DNA of 64,000 nucleotides from Thermothelomyces thermophilus ATCC 42464 (Eukaryota > Ascomycota > Sordariomycetes > Sordariales > Chaetomiaceae), in contig NC_016472.1 of the NCBI RefSeq assembly GCF_000226095.1, positions 1,674,001 through 1,738,000 on the forward strand, written 5' to 3'. Made by a program: the position numbers and the translations under genes. Below, in pieces: positions 1 through 11,040 of this stretch. The notes beneath the pieces were generated by a model. It was not told where the DNA came from and ran no database searches. It saw only the letters and a program-made list of their open reading frames with translations. Positions within the stretch are counted from its first letter, which is position 1. Each line of letters starts with the position of its first letter.

Positions 1-9
1 GGGATTTGG

Positions 10-370
10 TGAAGCCAAAGGGTTTATAACAACACTAGAGTTGTCTCTCACAGTAATTAGCAATGCTTGGTATAAGTACTATGATTGTGATTGTTACCAC
101 TGGTGAACTCCTAGAGTCCACTATAACGAGTGACTATTTACATGTATATATACTCCTCCTGATCGCTTATAGCCTTCTTCGATCCTGTCCTTGGATCGCC
201 TTTAGTAGCTAGCTATCCTCTGCTATCTTTCCCCTTTTGGCGATTGTTTGCCTGTGATAGCCTGCGCTCCCTAGCGATCCGTGTTAGCCTCGCTTCGTGC
301 CCTTCTTGATTGGTGGCTCATTTAGCCTGCTGTACCCCACCGGGTCGCGGTATATAGTTGGCTCGTGACA
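10..370 (-). repeat. LTR copy 1 of the Gypsy array
   Basis: A 361 bp repeat that starts TG and ends CA, nearly identical to 7168-7528 and 10298-10659. On the minus strand it begins TGTCACGAGCC. The nine bases left of it (1-9) resemble the internal sequence that abuts the other two LTRs, so this LTR also seems to be shared with a further unit lying outside the window. Confidence 0.92.
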
Positions 371-3300
371 CGATGCCCCCTCTTTAGGGCTTTCGACCTG
401 AAAGCTTCTTATGACTTGTTTCAAATACCACTAACATCCCCTTTTCTCAATAGGTAACGTCCTTCTTCCGCTAACTTCCTTTCGTTATAGCTGATCGTAT
501 TCCTAGGAATCGTCGCGATCTTAAGCGTGAACGACACGCTATTACGATCAAGATTGAGCGAGAGGGTTACAAAGTCGCTATACCTTGTGAGCATTATTAG
601 AATACGAAGCCGCGGAAGCATTGTATGATGATAGAGGGTTTGAACAAGTGTCAAAATTGTATTTACATAGGCAAGAAGTATAGTAGTCCGAACGTCGTAG
701 ATGCCCGTAGGTTCCTCGTAGTTTTCCTTTGTAGTCTTAGGTTACTAACTATCTTAGTCCTTTCGAATTTGTCAGAGCAAAAGAAGGTTTCAAAAGAGAT
801 TACTAAGACCGAGGCGCTGCTTGCTTAGACGCTAAGCCGTTTAAGTCGATTACGTCGTTTACAGCAATCCCTGCGCGATCGTGGTGCCGAAGTTTTTCGT
901 CGTGGCATAGCTCGTCTAGAGGAAGAGGAGGAACTAGATACCCCTCCGCCGATGTCGGAGACGCAGACCCTTACGGGTTAAACTTAGGCGTTAGGCGCTT
1001 TCGACGTGCTTGATTAGGAGTCGATCGGGTTAGATCCCGGTCCTAATTCTGGCGGGTTCCCCTCTTTTTCTATTGGGGAATGGGCTTTGGAGCTAGTTCT
1101 TGTAGCTAGTTAGGATTCTGCTAGTGGAACTGCTCTAGTTTCTTAGGGCAATTTAGGTTCTTAATAGGTTCCTATAAGTTATCTTCTAGTCTAAAATCAA
1201 GCTATTTAACTAGGTATTATAGTTCTCCGTTAATGATACGTAAATCTAGAATTTCTTCAACGTCCTATTCTTCCTCTTCGTCCTCTGCTTCGATGCTTAT
1301 AGCGGTCTTAGCATTCTTTGGTGCTGGTTCGAGAAGTGAAATATAAAAAATATCCGTCCGTAGTCACATAGATGACGGTAACGATAGTCGATAGTTAGAT
1401 ATCGAAATTCGTTCCTTGATAACGAAGGGTCCGACCTTCTTAAAGTCTAGCTTCGTGCTTAGTCGTTTGGTTCGCAAGTTTTATATAATTAGGTAGACTT
1501 TGTCTCCCCTCTCTAGGCGAGGTCCCTCGAGCCTATGTTTGTCGTAGTAGTTCTTTATTCTAGTCTTGACAAACTCGAGTTCTTTTTTGAGCTTTTCATG
1601 TAGTGCGTGTATTTGTTCCGCTTTGACTGCTGCTCTCGGCACTGTGACCTCTAGTCCTTGCCTAAGGTCTGCTTTATATCCGTAATTCGCGAAGAATAGT
1701 GTGACTTTGGTTATTTCTATCAGCGTCGTGTTATAAGCGAGTTATGCTATTGGCAATAGTATGACCTAGTCGTCTTACTAGTAGTTAACGTAAGAGCGGA
1801 GGTACTGCTTAATAACTTGGTTTAGTCGCTCTGTCTGTCCGTTAGTCTGTAGGTAATATGCTGTTGATAGCTTGCTGTTAACGCCTAATCGTTATATTAA
1901 CGCTTATTAGAACTTCGACACGAACTTCGTATCTCTATCGGTAATCTATTCTTATGGCCAAGCATGTACTGATGTAACTTGCTGATAGATCACGTCTGCT
2001 AACTGTTCCGCTATCTAGGACTCCTTGTAGGGAAAGAAGTATACCCACTTGGTTAGGCGATCTACTATAGTAAGAATACTATTGTAGGTCACTCCTATAG
2101 CTATATCCTTAGATTCTAGCAGCTTTGTAATGAAGTCTATTATAACTGAACTCTATAGTTTGTTAGCTATTGGCAGTGGCTAAAGTAGTCTATACGGCTT
2201 ATATCGTGCCGTTTTGCTTCGATTACAGATATCGTAGTTCTATACAACTTCCTTAACCCGTGCCGTTAACTATAGAAAGTCGTAGTGTCTCTTGACTTGT
2301 GCGATAGTCTTCGTAACTCCTTTGTATCCTCCGAGTTTTGATTCGTAAAGTTCTCAAATCATTCGCAGCTATTGATCTTTGTCGTGGATGTATGCTTTGC
2401 CTTGGTACTAGAGTTTCCCATCTTTTTCTTCCACTCCGTTAGGTACTACTGGTCCGGGTGTTGCTTGATACTGTGCCTTGTTAATCCTTTCCTCTCGAAA
2501 GATTACGTAGTATTCTAGGAACAAGTTAAGTAGATTATCTTCTATGGGTATCTGCGTTTCGTGGTGTAACGTCCCGTCTGTTCGTTCCTTGAATAATGGT
2601 AGTATTGTTCCCGTTTGTCCTTTCGTGTGATCCGTTCGTCGGCTTAAAATGTCTGCTTATACGTTTTCTTTGCCCTTCTTGTAGCAGATCTCGAAGTTGA
2701 ATTCCGCGAGGAATTCTGCCTATTGTATTTGTTGTCTATTAAGTTCCTTTGTCGTCGCAAAGTATCGTAAATTCTTGTGATCTGTATATATTTATACCGG
2801 TTTAATTATGCCATTAAGGTATAGTCGCCATTCCTTAAAAGCTTTAACAATCGTAAGTAGTTCCTTATCGTGAATCGGATAATTGAGACGTGGTCTATTA
2901 AGCTTCTTAGAAAAGAAGGCTATAGGATGTAGCTTCCCTTGTTCGTCTCGTTATCCTAATTGTCCTCCGATGGCGTAGTCTAAAGCGTCCGTTTCTACCT
3001 CGAATGGCTTCTTAGGGTCTGGTAGCACCAGTACTAGGTCTTTAGTAATGGCGTCACGGATCTGCGTAAATGCTTGCTCGTGTTACTCTTCCTATTGGAA
3101 TTTAGCGTTCTTCTTGGTAAGTTCGTGCAAAGGTCGTACGATCGCTCCAAAGTTCCTAATGAACATCTGGTAGAAGTTCGTAAATCCGATGAAACTTTAT
3201 ACTTCCGTAACTAACGTCGGTCGTAGCCAATTCTTGATAGCTTTAACCTTTGAAGGTTCTATCCGGATTTGTCTGGGGGATATTTCGTATCCTAGAAATA

Positions 3301-6300
3301 CCGTTTTCCTAATATGGAATTCGCTCTTTTCCTTGTTAACTAATAGTTTGTACGTATGTAGCACGTCTAATACTGCTTTTACATACTTCCGGTGTTTGTC
3401 TATCGTCTTAGAGAAGATAAGTATATTATCGAGATAATATACCGCAAATTTGTCAAGAAAGGGTCGGATAGCTTGATCAATTAGGGCTTGGAACGTTGCT
3501 GGCGCGTTTGTAAGTCCGAATAGCATGACAAGGTACTTATAGTAGCTATAGGGTATCCTAAAGGCCGTTTTCCACTCGTCGCCTTCTTTGATCCGTATAT
3601 GGTTATAGGCCGATGGCAAGTCAAGACGCGTAAAATATTAGGCTCCTGCTAACTGATCTCGGAGCCGTAAGATTAGCAATAACAGGTATCGGTTTTTCAC
3701 GGTCTGTTCGTTAAGTTGCCGATAGTCAACGTATAACCGTAGCTTTCCGTCTTTCTTAGGCACAAATAGGATTAGGTAGCCTACTAGCGATATTAACAGG
3801 CAGATATATCCTCTTTGAAGGTTCTCCTCTAAATATTACTTAAGTTCTTCGTTCTGTATCTAGCTTATATAGTAAATCTTAAAGAACTTTAGTCATGCTC
3901 CTTCCTTAAGCTTGATCTCGTAATCCTATAGGCCGTGTTCTAGTAATCCTTCTAGATACTTTGGTTCGAATGCTAGGTGTCCTTTATATTCTTTCGGTAC
4001 TTCCCTAGTCTTGTCTTGTCTCTCGGTTTTCTGATAGTATGCGAACTTGGTCCCGTCTATAGCGATACTGGCGATTTCTCCTGTCTCAGCCTACTACTCT
4101 AATTACAGTGCTCCGCATTCGTCAACGGAGAGAATAGCTATCGGCAGTTTAGCTTGTTCCTCTTATTGCGATATCGATGTCGTTGTGCCGCCTCTTCTAG
4201 AGTCCGTAGTAGTCTGCCTGCTACTGTCTGTCTCTTGCGGTGGATCCGTAGGACATGCCTTTCTCTGAGCATCGTCTGCTCGTGATCCTTGCGCGCTCCT
4301 TATCTTGCTGGTCGAATACGACTCTGTTCGGGGTCGTAGGTAGCTACCATTCTTCTAGCTGATGTCTGGGTCGTAATCTTCATACCATAGTAACCCTAAT
4401 ATCATGTCTTTATTGTTGCCTATGTCTACGATGCTAAATATGACTACTATAGTCTTCCCTGCTATAGTGATATCGATTAGTTTGGTCTCTCTACATACCT
4501 ATTACGTTGGAAATAGCCCTTTGACTATGCTATACTTCTGCTTCATTCTCTAGGGTATCTGTAGCTGATTTACAAGTGTCGGCGAAATTAGGTTCATCTC
4601 TGCTCTACTATCTACTAGTACAAGCATTTCGTGCTGTTTCTACTATGCTGTTATCTATAGTCGCTTATCTTGCTACCATCGTCTAAAGATTGCGGCGATT
4701 TCCTATGTTTCTGCCAGGAGGTCTCGGTATAGGGGTCTCTTACGCTAGTCCCTCCTATACTACGCTACCACTCGCTGCTATATAGGCGTTAATGGTTTCC
4801 GGGCCCCTCGAAGGGCCCTAACCCGTTTCCTAGGTCAGTGCTAACCTCTCTAGTTATTTGGCTGATAGCGGCTTTATCAATTATACTTATTTCTGTAAGC
4901 CATTGGGTGCTTACGGCTTCTTACTATTAGGTCTGTTCTACTTTCCGTCGTATATGTTATAGCTTTATCTAAAGCTCCCGAATTTGTAATTTCTTTTCGT
5001 CTGCGTAATAGAGGTAATTGTTGCTCTAACACGAGTCCTATATGTCTCGTCTAGTTCCGTAATGCCTAGGCCAGGCTCGTTTTAGAACTACCGTAATACT
5101 TTCTAGGTCTCGGGCTTCGATTTTCCAGAGCAATTCGGCCGCTCTGTTTCCTGTATTGTAGATCTATTCTACAGGGCACAAGCCTCTGTCCCTGTTTTCC
5201 TGTCGGGTCGGCCAGTGATTATTTTCGAATTTGTCGCGGAAGTGATATCGGTATTCGTGTGCCATATACTAGAACCAGGGCACTTGCGTATGTGCCTCGT
5301 GTCGAGGGTGTAGTCGTATGGCGTTGCCTAGGAGGTATTGGAATTCTTTTCCGAATCCTTCCTACTATACGTAGGCCGTAGGTACTCTAATGCTAAGATA
5401 AGAGTACTTCTTCTAATAGCTTTCCTATATACGCTTGTCTTTCCTATGGTTCGCTTATATAAACTAGTATTCTAGGTTCTATACGTCGTTACTAAGTTGC
5501 TAATCGTCAAGGTACTTGGCGTAGCTATCGGGCCTATCATATATTATAGGCTGTTCTCCTTTAATAGCTTCTATAATATGTCGGAGTTCCCTCATCTCGT
5601 CCCTTATTCTATCGCTCTACTAGGTAAGTCAAATCAAGCGTTCATCCCGTTCGCGTAGTTCTATATTAAGCCGGAAAACTTCGTTATAGTACTATTTGAT
5701 TCGTTCCTAGAGGAATAGAACATTAGGTCCAGGTCTTTCGATTCCTTAGGTATCAGTTATCTATAATCTATCCCGCCTCTGCGTGACCGTGAAACCCTAC
5801 TGTCCTAAGGCCGGGAGAATCGAAGCTAGCGGTGTATATTCTCTTGCCATGTCCTATCTGGCGAGACCTGTCTCTAGGTCTACAGTGACCAGTTCGGAGT
5901 ACGGTGCTTGTTCGTCTTTACTATTGCCGTCGTGTCCGAGACTGTCCGTGTCACTGCCCTTGTCTTCGTAGCTCGTAGCCGCTACTTTGATAACGTCCTT
6001 GATAGTTTCGTCGATAGCCGTAATTTCCTTTCTAGGGGCTGGTTTCCATTCTTTCTTCGGGCTCTAGCATTCTTACTTGTAGTGCCCTTTCTTTCTATAG
6101 TTATAGTAGGTAATATTGGACTTGTCTTTGGTCGTCTTCTTCTAGTCCTGCTTCTACGCTATATCTATATCTATAGCTCCGGGGTACGTCCTGTACGAGG
6201 TACTGACGTATACTCGCTTTTTCTTGTCGTTAGCCTTAACTATGGTTCCGTTTATTCGACCTCGTTTCTATTGCTCTTGTACGTAGAGTTGATCATTAAT

Positions 6301-7167
6301 CCTAATAGCCTACGTGATGTATTTATCTAGAGTCTTAGGCTGATTATACTTATATAGCTTGTCCTTAACCTTTTCCTTTAGGCTATTATAGAACAATTAC
6401 ATTAACGCCTCATTATTAAGCTAAGACTTGAGCATGTCCTGTCTAAACTATATAGCGTAAGAGGCTACTAACTTAGTCTATTAGAGATTAGCAAGTCTTT
6501 CTTACATATAAATCTTCTTGTCTTTATCGCTAAAAACCTTCCGAAGCTCTTCTTCGAAACGGTTATAAGATCAGAAGACTGCCTATATAAATACGTCTCG
6601 ATCGTCTTCGTCTTCCTCCATGAGATAGTCATTCCACGTAGGCTCGAACTATCTAAGTACCTTACCCTCTAGTCTCGTGGCTATGTAGAGGACTTTGGCT
6701 TTATCGTCTGGAAACTTGTTATCATTAAGCTAGAAGTAGGATCGGAGGTTTGTCAGGAATCCTGCGAGATCCTCCTTGGTTCCTCCGTATTTGCTAGGTA
6801 GTTCGATCTTGATGCGCTTCGCTTTGGCGCCCTCGAGTGCCTCGATTTTGGCGTAGGCCTCGTTAACTAACTTCTGCAAGTACTTTTCGCGGTTCTCGAG
6901 TTCCTTGATTCGAGCTTGAGCAGCCTTATCTCTCTGGTCTAACTCCTAGATCTGCTACTAGAGTTAACCAAGCTAAGCGAGCAGCTATTCGGCCGTGACG
7001 TTGGTAGCCATGTCGATGTCGAGGTCGAAGTCACCTCCGTTCTGAACTATGACAGAACAAAGGGAGTGGTAACAACGTGTGACGAACCTAACTTAGACTT
7101 CTTCTGAAAGGGTCTAGACGGAGGCGGGCTGAGCGTGACGAGCAGGCGGGTCGTCTGAGGGATTCGG

Positions 7168-7528
7168 TGAAGCCAAAGGGTTTATAACAACACTAGAGTT
7201 GTCTCTTATAGTAATTAGCAATGCTTGGTATAAGTACTGTAATTGTGATTGTTACCACTAGTAAACTCCTAGAGTCCACTATAACGAGTGACTATTTACA
7301 TGTATATATATTCCTCCTGATCGCTTATAGCCTTCTTCGATCCTGTCCTTGGATCGCCTTTGGTAGCTAGCTATCCTCTGCTATCTTTCCCCTTTTGGCG
7401 ATTGTTCGCCTGTGATAGCCTGCGCTCCCTAGCGATCCGTGTCAGCCTCGCTTCGTGCCCTTCTTGATTGGTGGCTTATTTAGCCTGCTGCACCCTACCG
7501 GGTCGCGGTATATAGTTGGCTCGTGACA
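7168..7528 (-). repeat. LTR copy 2, shared between two Gypsy units
   Basis: A 361 bp TG...CA repeat matching copies 1 and 3. It ends the full-length unit on its right and directly abuts internal sequence of the next unit on its right side, with no host DNA between. Confidence 0.92.
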
Positions 7529-10500
7529 AATATTATATCTTTATCATTGCCTATATCTATAATGCTAAATATGATTATTATAGTCTTCCCTACCATAGTA
7601 ATGTTAATCAGTTTAGTCTCTCTATATACCTATTATGTCAGAAATGGCCCTTTGACTATACTATACTTTTGCTTCATTCTCTAGGGTATCCGTAGCTAAT
7701 TTATAAATGTTAGCAAAATCAGGTTCATCTCTATTCTACTATCTACTAGTACAAGCATTTCGTGCTATCTCCATTATACTATTATCTATAGTCGCTTGTC
7801 TTACTACCGTCGTCCAAAGATTGCGGCGATTTCCTATATTTCTGCCGGGAGGTCTTAGTATAGTAGTCTCTTACGCCAGTCCCTCCTATACTACGCTACC
7901 ACTCGCCATTACGCGGGCGTTAATGGTTTCCGGGCCCCTCGAAGGGCCTTGACCTGTTTCCTAGGTTAGTGCTGACCTCTCCAGTTATTCGGCTGATAGC
8001 AGCTTTGTCGATCATGCTTATTTCCGTAAGCCATTGGGTGCTTACGGCTTCCTACTATTAGGTCTGTTCTGCTTTCCGTCGTACGTGCCATAGCTTTATC
8101 TAAAGCTCCCGAATTTGCAATTTCTTTTTATCCGCGTAATAGAGGCAATCGTTACTCTAGCACGAGTCCTATATATCTTGTCCGGTTCCATAATACCTAG
8201 GCTAGGCTCGTCTTAGAACTATCATAATGCCTTCTAGACTCCAAGCTTTGATTTTCCAGAGCAATTCGGCCGCTCTGTTTCCTGTATCATAGACCCATTC
8301 CATAAGGCATAAGCTTTCGTCCTCATTTCCTTGTCGGGTTAGCTAGTAATTGTTTTCGAATTTGTCATGGAAGTGATATCGGCATTTGTATACCATATAT
8401 TAGAACCAGGGCACTTGTATATATGCCTTATGTCGAGGGTATAGTCATGTAGCATTGCCTAGAAGGTATTAGAATTCTTTCCTGAATCCTTCCTATTATA
8501 TATAGACCATAAGTACTCTAGTGCTAAGATAGGAGTATTTCTTCTAGTAACTTTCCTATATACGCTCGTCTTTCCTATAGTTCGCTTATATAAACTAGTA
8601 TTCTAGGTTCTGTATATCGTTACTAAGTTACTAATCGTCAAGATACTCGGCATAGCTATCAGGCCTATTATATGTCACAGGCTATTCTCCTTTAATAGTT
8701 TCCACGATACGTCAGAGTTCCCTCATTTCGTCCCTCATTCTATCGCTCTACTAGGCAAGTCAAATCAAGCGCCTATCCCGTTCGCGTAGTTCCGTATTAA
8801 GTCGGAAAACTTCGTTACAGTACCATTCGATTCGTTCCTAGAGGAATAGAGCATTAGGTCTAGGTCTTTCGATTCCTTAGGTATCGGTTATCCACGATCT
8901 ATCCCGCCTCTACGTAACTATAAGACCCTATTGCCTTAAGGCTAGGAGAATCGAAACTAGCAGTGTATATTCTCCTGCTATATCCTATTCGGCAAGACCT
9001 GTCTCTAGATCTATAGTAACTAGTTCGGAGTACGGTACTTGTTTGTCTTTACCGTTGCCATCGTATCTGAGACTATCCATATCACTATCCTTATCTTTGT
9101 AACTCGTAGCCGCTACTTTGATAACGTCCTTAGTAGTTTCGTTGATAGCCGCAATTTCCTTCCTAGGGGCTAGTTTCCATTCTTTCTTCGGGCTTCGGCA
9201 TTCTCGCTTATAGTGTCCTTTCTTCCTATAGTTATAGTAGGTAACATTGGACTTGTCTTTGGCCGTCTTCTTCTGGTCTTGCTTCTACGCTATATCTATA
9301 TCTATAGCTCTGGGGTATATCCCGTACAAGGTACTAACGTACGTTTGCTTTTTCTTGTCGTTAGCCTTAACTATAGTTCCGTTTATTTGACCTCGTTTCT
9401 GCTACTCTTATATATAGAGTTAATTATCAATCCTAATGGCCTATACGATATATTTATCTAGAGTCTTAGGTTGATTATACTTATATAGCTTGTCCTTAAC
9501 CTTTTCCTTTAAGCCATTATAGAATAATTGCATTAATGCCTTATTATTAAGCTAAGACTTAAGTATGTCCTATCTAAACTATATAGCATAGGAGGCTACT
9601 AACTTAGTCTATCAGAGATTAGCAAGTCTTTCTTACGTATAAATCTTCTTATCTTTATCGCTAAAAACTTTCTAAAGCTCTTCTTTAAAACGGTCGTAAG
9701 ATCGAAAGACTACCTACGTAAATACGTCTCGTTTGTCTTCGTCTTCCTTAGTAAGATAGTTATTCTACATAGGCTCGAACCATCTAAGTGCCTTACCCTC
9801 TAGTCTCGTAGCTACATAGAGGACTTTAGCTTTATCATCCAGAAACTTGTCGTCATTAAGCTAGAAGTAGGATCAGAGGTTTGTCAGGAATCCTACGAGA
9901 TCCTCCTTAGTTCCTCTATATTTACTAGGTAGTTCGATCTTGATACACTTCGCTTTGGCGCCCTCGAGTGCCTCGATTTTGGCGTAGGCCTCGTTAACTA
10001 ACTTCTGTAAGTACTTTTCGTAGTTCTCGAGTTCCTTAATTCGAGCTTAAGCAGCCTTATCTCTCTAGTCTAACTCCTAGATCCGTTGCTAGAGTTGACT
10101 AAGCTAAGTAAGCAGCTATTTAGCTGTAACATTAGTAGCTATATCGATATCAAGGTCGAAGTTACCTCCGTTCTGAACCATAACAGAACAAAGGGAGTGG
10201 TAATAACGTATAACGAACCTAACTCAGACTTCTTCTAAAAGGGTCCAGACGGAGGTAGATTAGGCAGGACAGTAGGCAGGTCGTCTAAGGGATTCGGTAA
10301 AGCCAAAGGGTTTATAACAACACTTAGAGTTATCTCTTATAGTAATTAGCAATGCTTGGTATAAGTACTGTGATTATGATTATTACTACTGGTGAACTCC
10401 TAGAGTCTACTATAACGAGTGACTATTTATATATATATATACTTCTGCCGATCGCTCATAGTCCCTTTCTATCCTGCCCTTGGATCGCCTTTGGTAGCTA

Positions 10501-10659
10501 GCTATCCTCTGCTATCTTTCCCTTTTGGCAATTGTTCGCCCGTGGTAGCCCGTGCTCCCTAGCGATCCTATGTCAGCCTCGCTTCGTGCCCTTCTTGATT
10601 GGTGGCTCATTCAGCCTTCTGTGCCCCACCGGGTCGCGGTATATGGTTGGCTCGTGACA
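7529..10659 (-). mobile_element. Partial second Gypsy unit (gag and protease part) with its own outer LTR
   Basis: Positions 7529-10297 match 4402-7167 of the full-length unit base for base, apart from many C/T and G/A differences. The unit carries the gag region with its zinc-knuckle-like stretch (near 9190-9240) and the start of the protease region, and it lacks RT, RNase H and integrase. It is joined on its left straight to LTR copy 2 and on its right to LTR copy 3. LTR-internal-LTR-partial internal-LTR is the layout left when recombination between neighbouring or nested copies removes part of one unit. It is a broken fossil with dozens of changes. Confidence 0.88.
10298..10659 (-). repeat. 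LTR copy 3, right end of the Gypsy array
   Basis: A 362 bp copy of the same LTR ending ...CGTGACA at 10659. The next base starts sequence of a different element (a LINE), so this is a true outer boundary of the array. Confidence 0.92.
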
Positions 10660-11010
10660 ATAGGGGCCCCTATATAGCCTAGTATAAGGGCTGCCTAAAG
10701 AAAGTCAAAGCCTAAGAGAAAGCTAAGGAGGCCTATTAATATAGACCCTAGACCTTCTAACTACTAGAGTAACTATATTAGAAGGTAGCCTTCGAGTTTA
10801 ATAGCTAGCTAGAAGATGACAACCATTATTAAACTAGGGCTAAACGCCCCTATAAGAGGCTTACCCTAGCCTAATAGGTGGCTAGGAGTGCCTTATTCGA
10901 TGCCTAATAGACCTATATCTCCTTTCTATAGCCTAGGACCCCTTCCCTCTTGTAGCCGGCCGAGGGGGTAATAGCTATAGAGCCTACTACTACTACTATA
11001 CCTTTGTCCT
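10660..11010 (+). mobile_element. Tad1-like LINE fragment (end of ORF1)
   Basis: About 350 bp that aligns with 12310-12660 of the LINE at 11041 and with 25808-26150 of the LINE at 24536. It covers the part just after the ORF1 zinc knuckle up to the ORF1/ORF2 junction. Its left edge is exactly the end of LTR copy 3, so the Gypsy array probably inserted into this LINE, whose 5' part would lie left of the window. Its right edge stops matching near 11010 and is followed by about 30 bp of unassigned sequence before the next LINE begins. It has RIP-type changes. Confidence 0.8.
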
Positions 11011-11040
11011 ATCTAAATAACCGAACTATAACGCCTCCTT

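Larger units (their letters stand above)
10..7528 (-). mobile_element. Gypsy (Ty3) LTR retrotransposon, complete-length unit, broken
   Basis: A 7.5 kb unit bounded by two direct repeats of 361 bp, read on the minus strand. In element order I recognise a gag region (about 7015 down to 5800) with a zinc-knuckle-like stretch near 6060-6110, an aspartic protease near 4590-4640, reverse transcriptase (about 3900-3200, with an open stretch at 3197-3619 covering the palm), RNase H (about 3050-2700), integrase (about 2500-1750) and an integrase C-terminal/chromodomain-like part near 1500-1150. A purine-rich tract (minus strand, 372-388) lies next to the left LTR, as expected for the 3' end of a minus-strand element. 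The pol order protease-RT-RNaseH-integrase identifies the Gypsy type. The element is a fossil with dozens of breaks, and the changes are mostly RIP-like transitions. Age cannot be read from divergence because RIP changes many sites at once. Confidence 0.9.

Noticed and set aside
7140-7170. Primer binding site next to the Gypsy LTR
   Set aside because: The bases next to the LTR do not show the usual TGG start and I could not match them to a tRNA end, so no priming tRNA is named.
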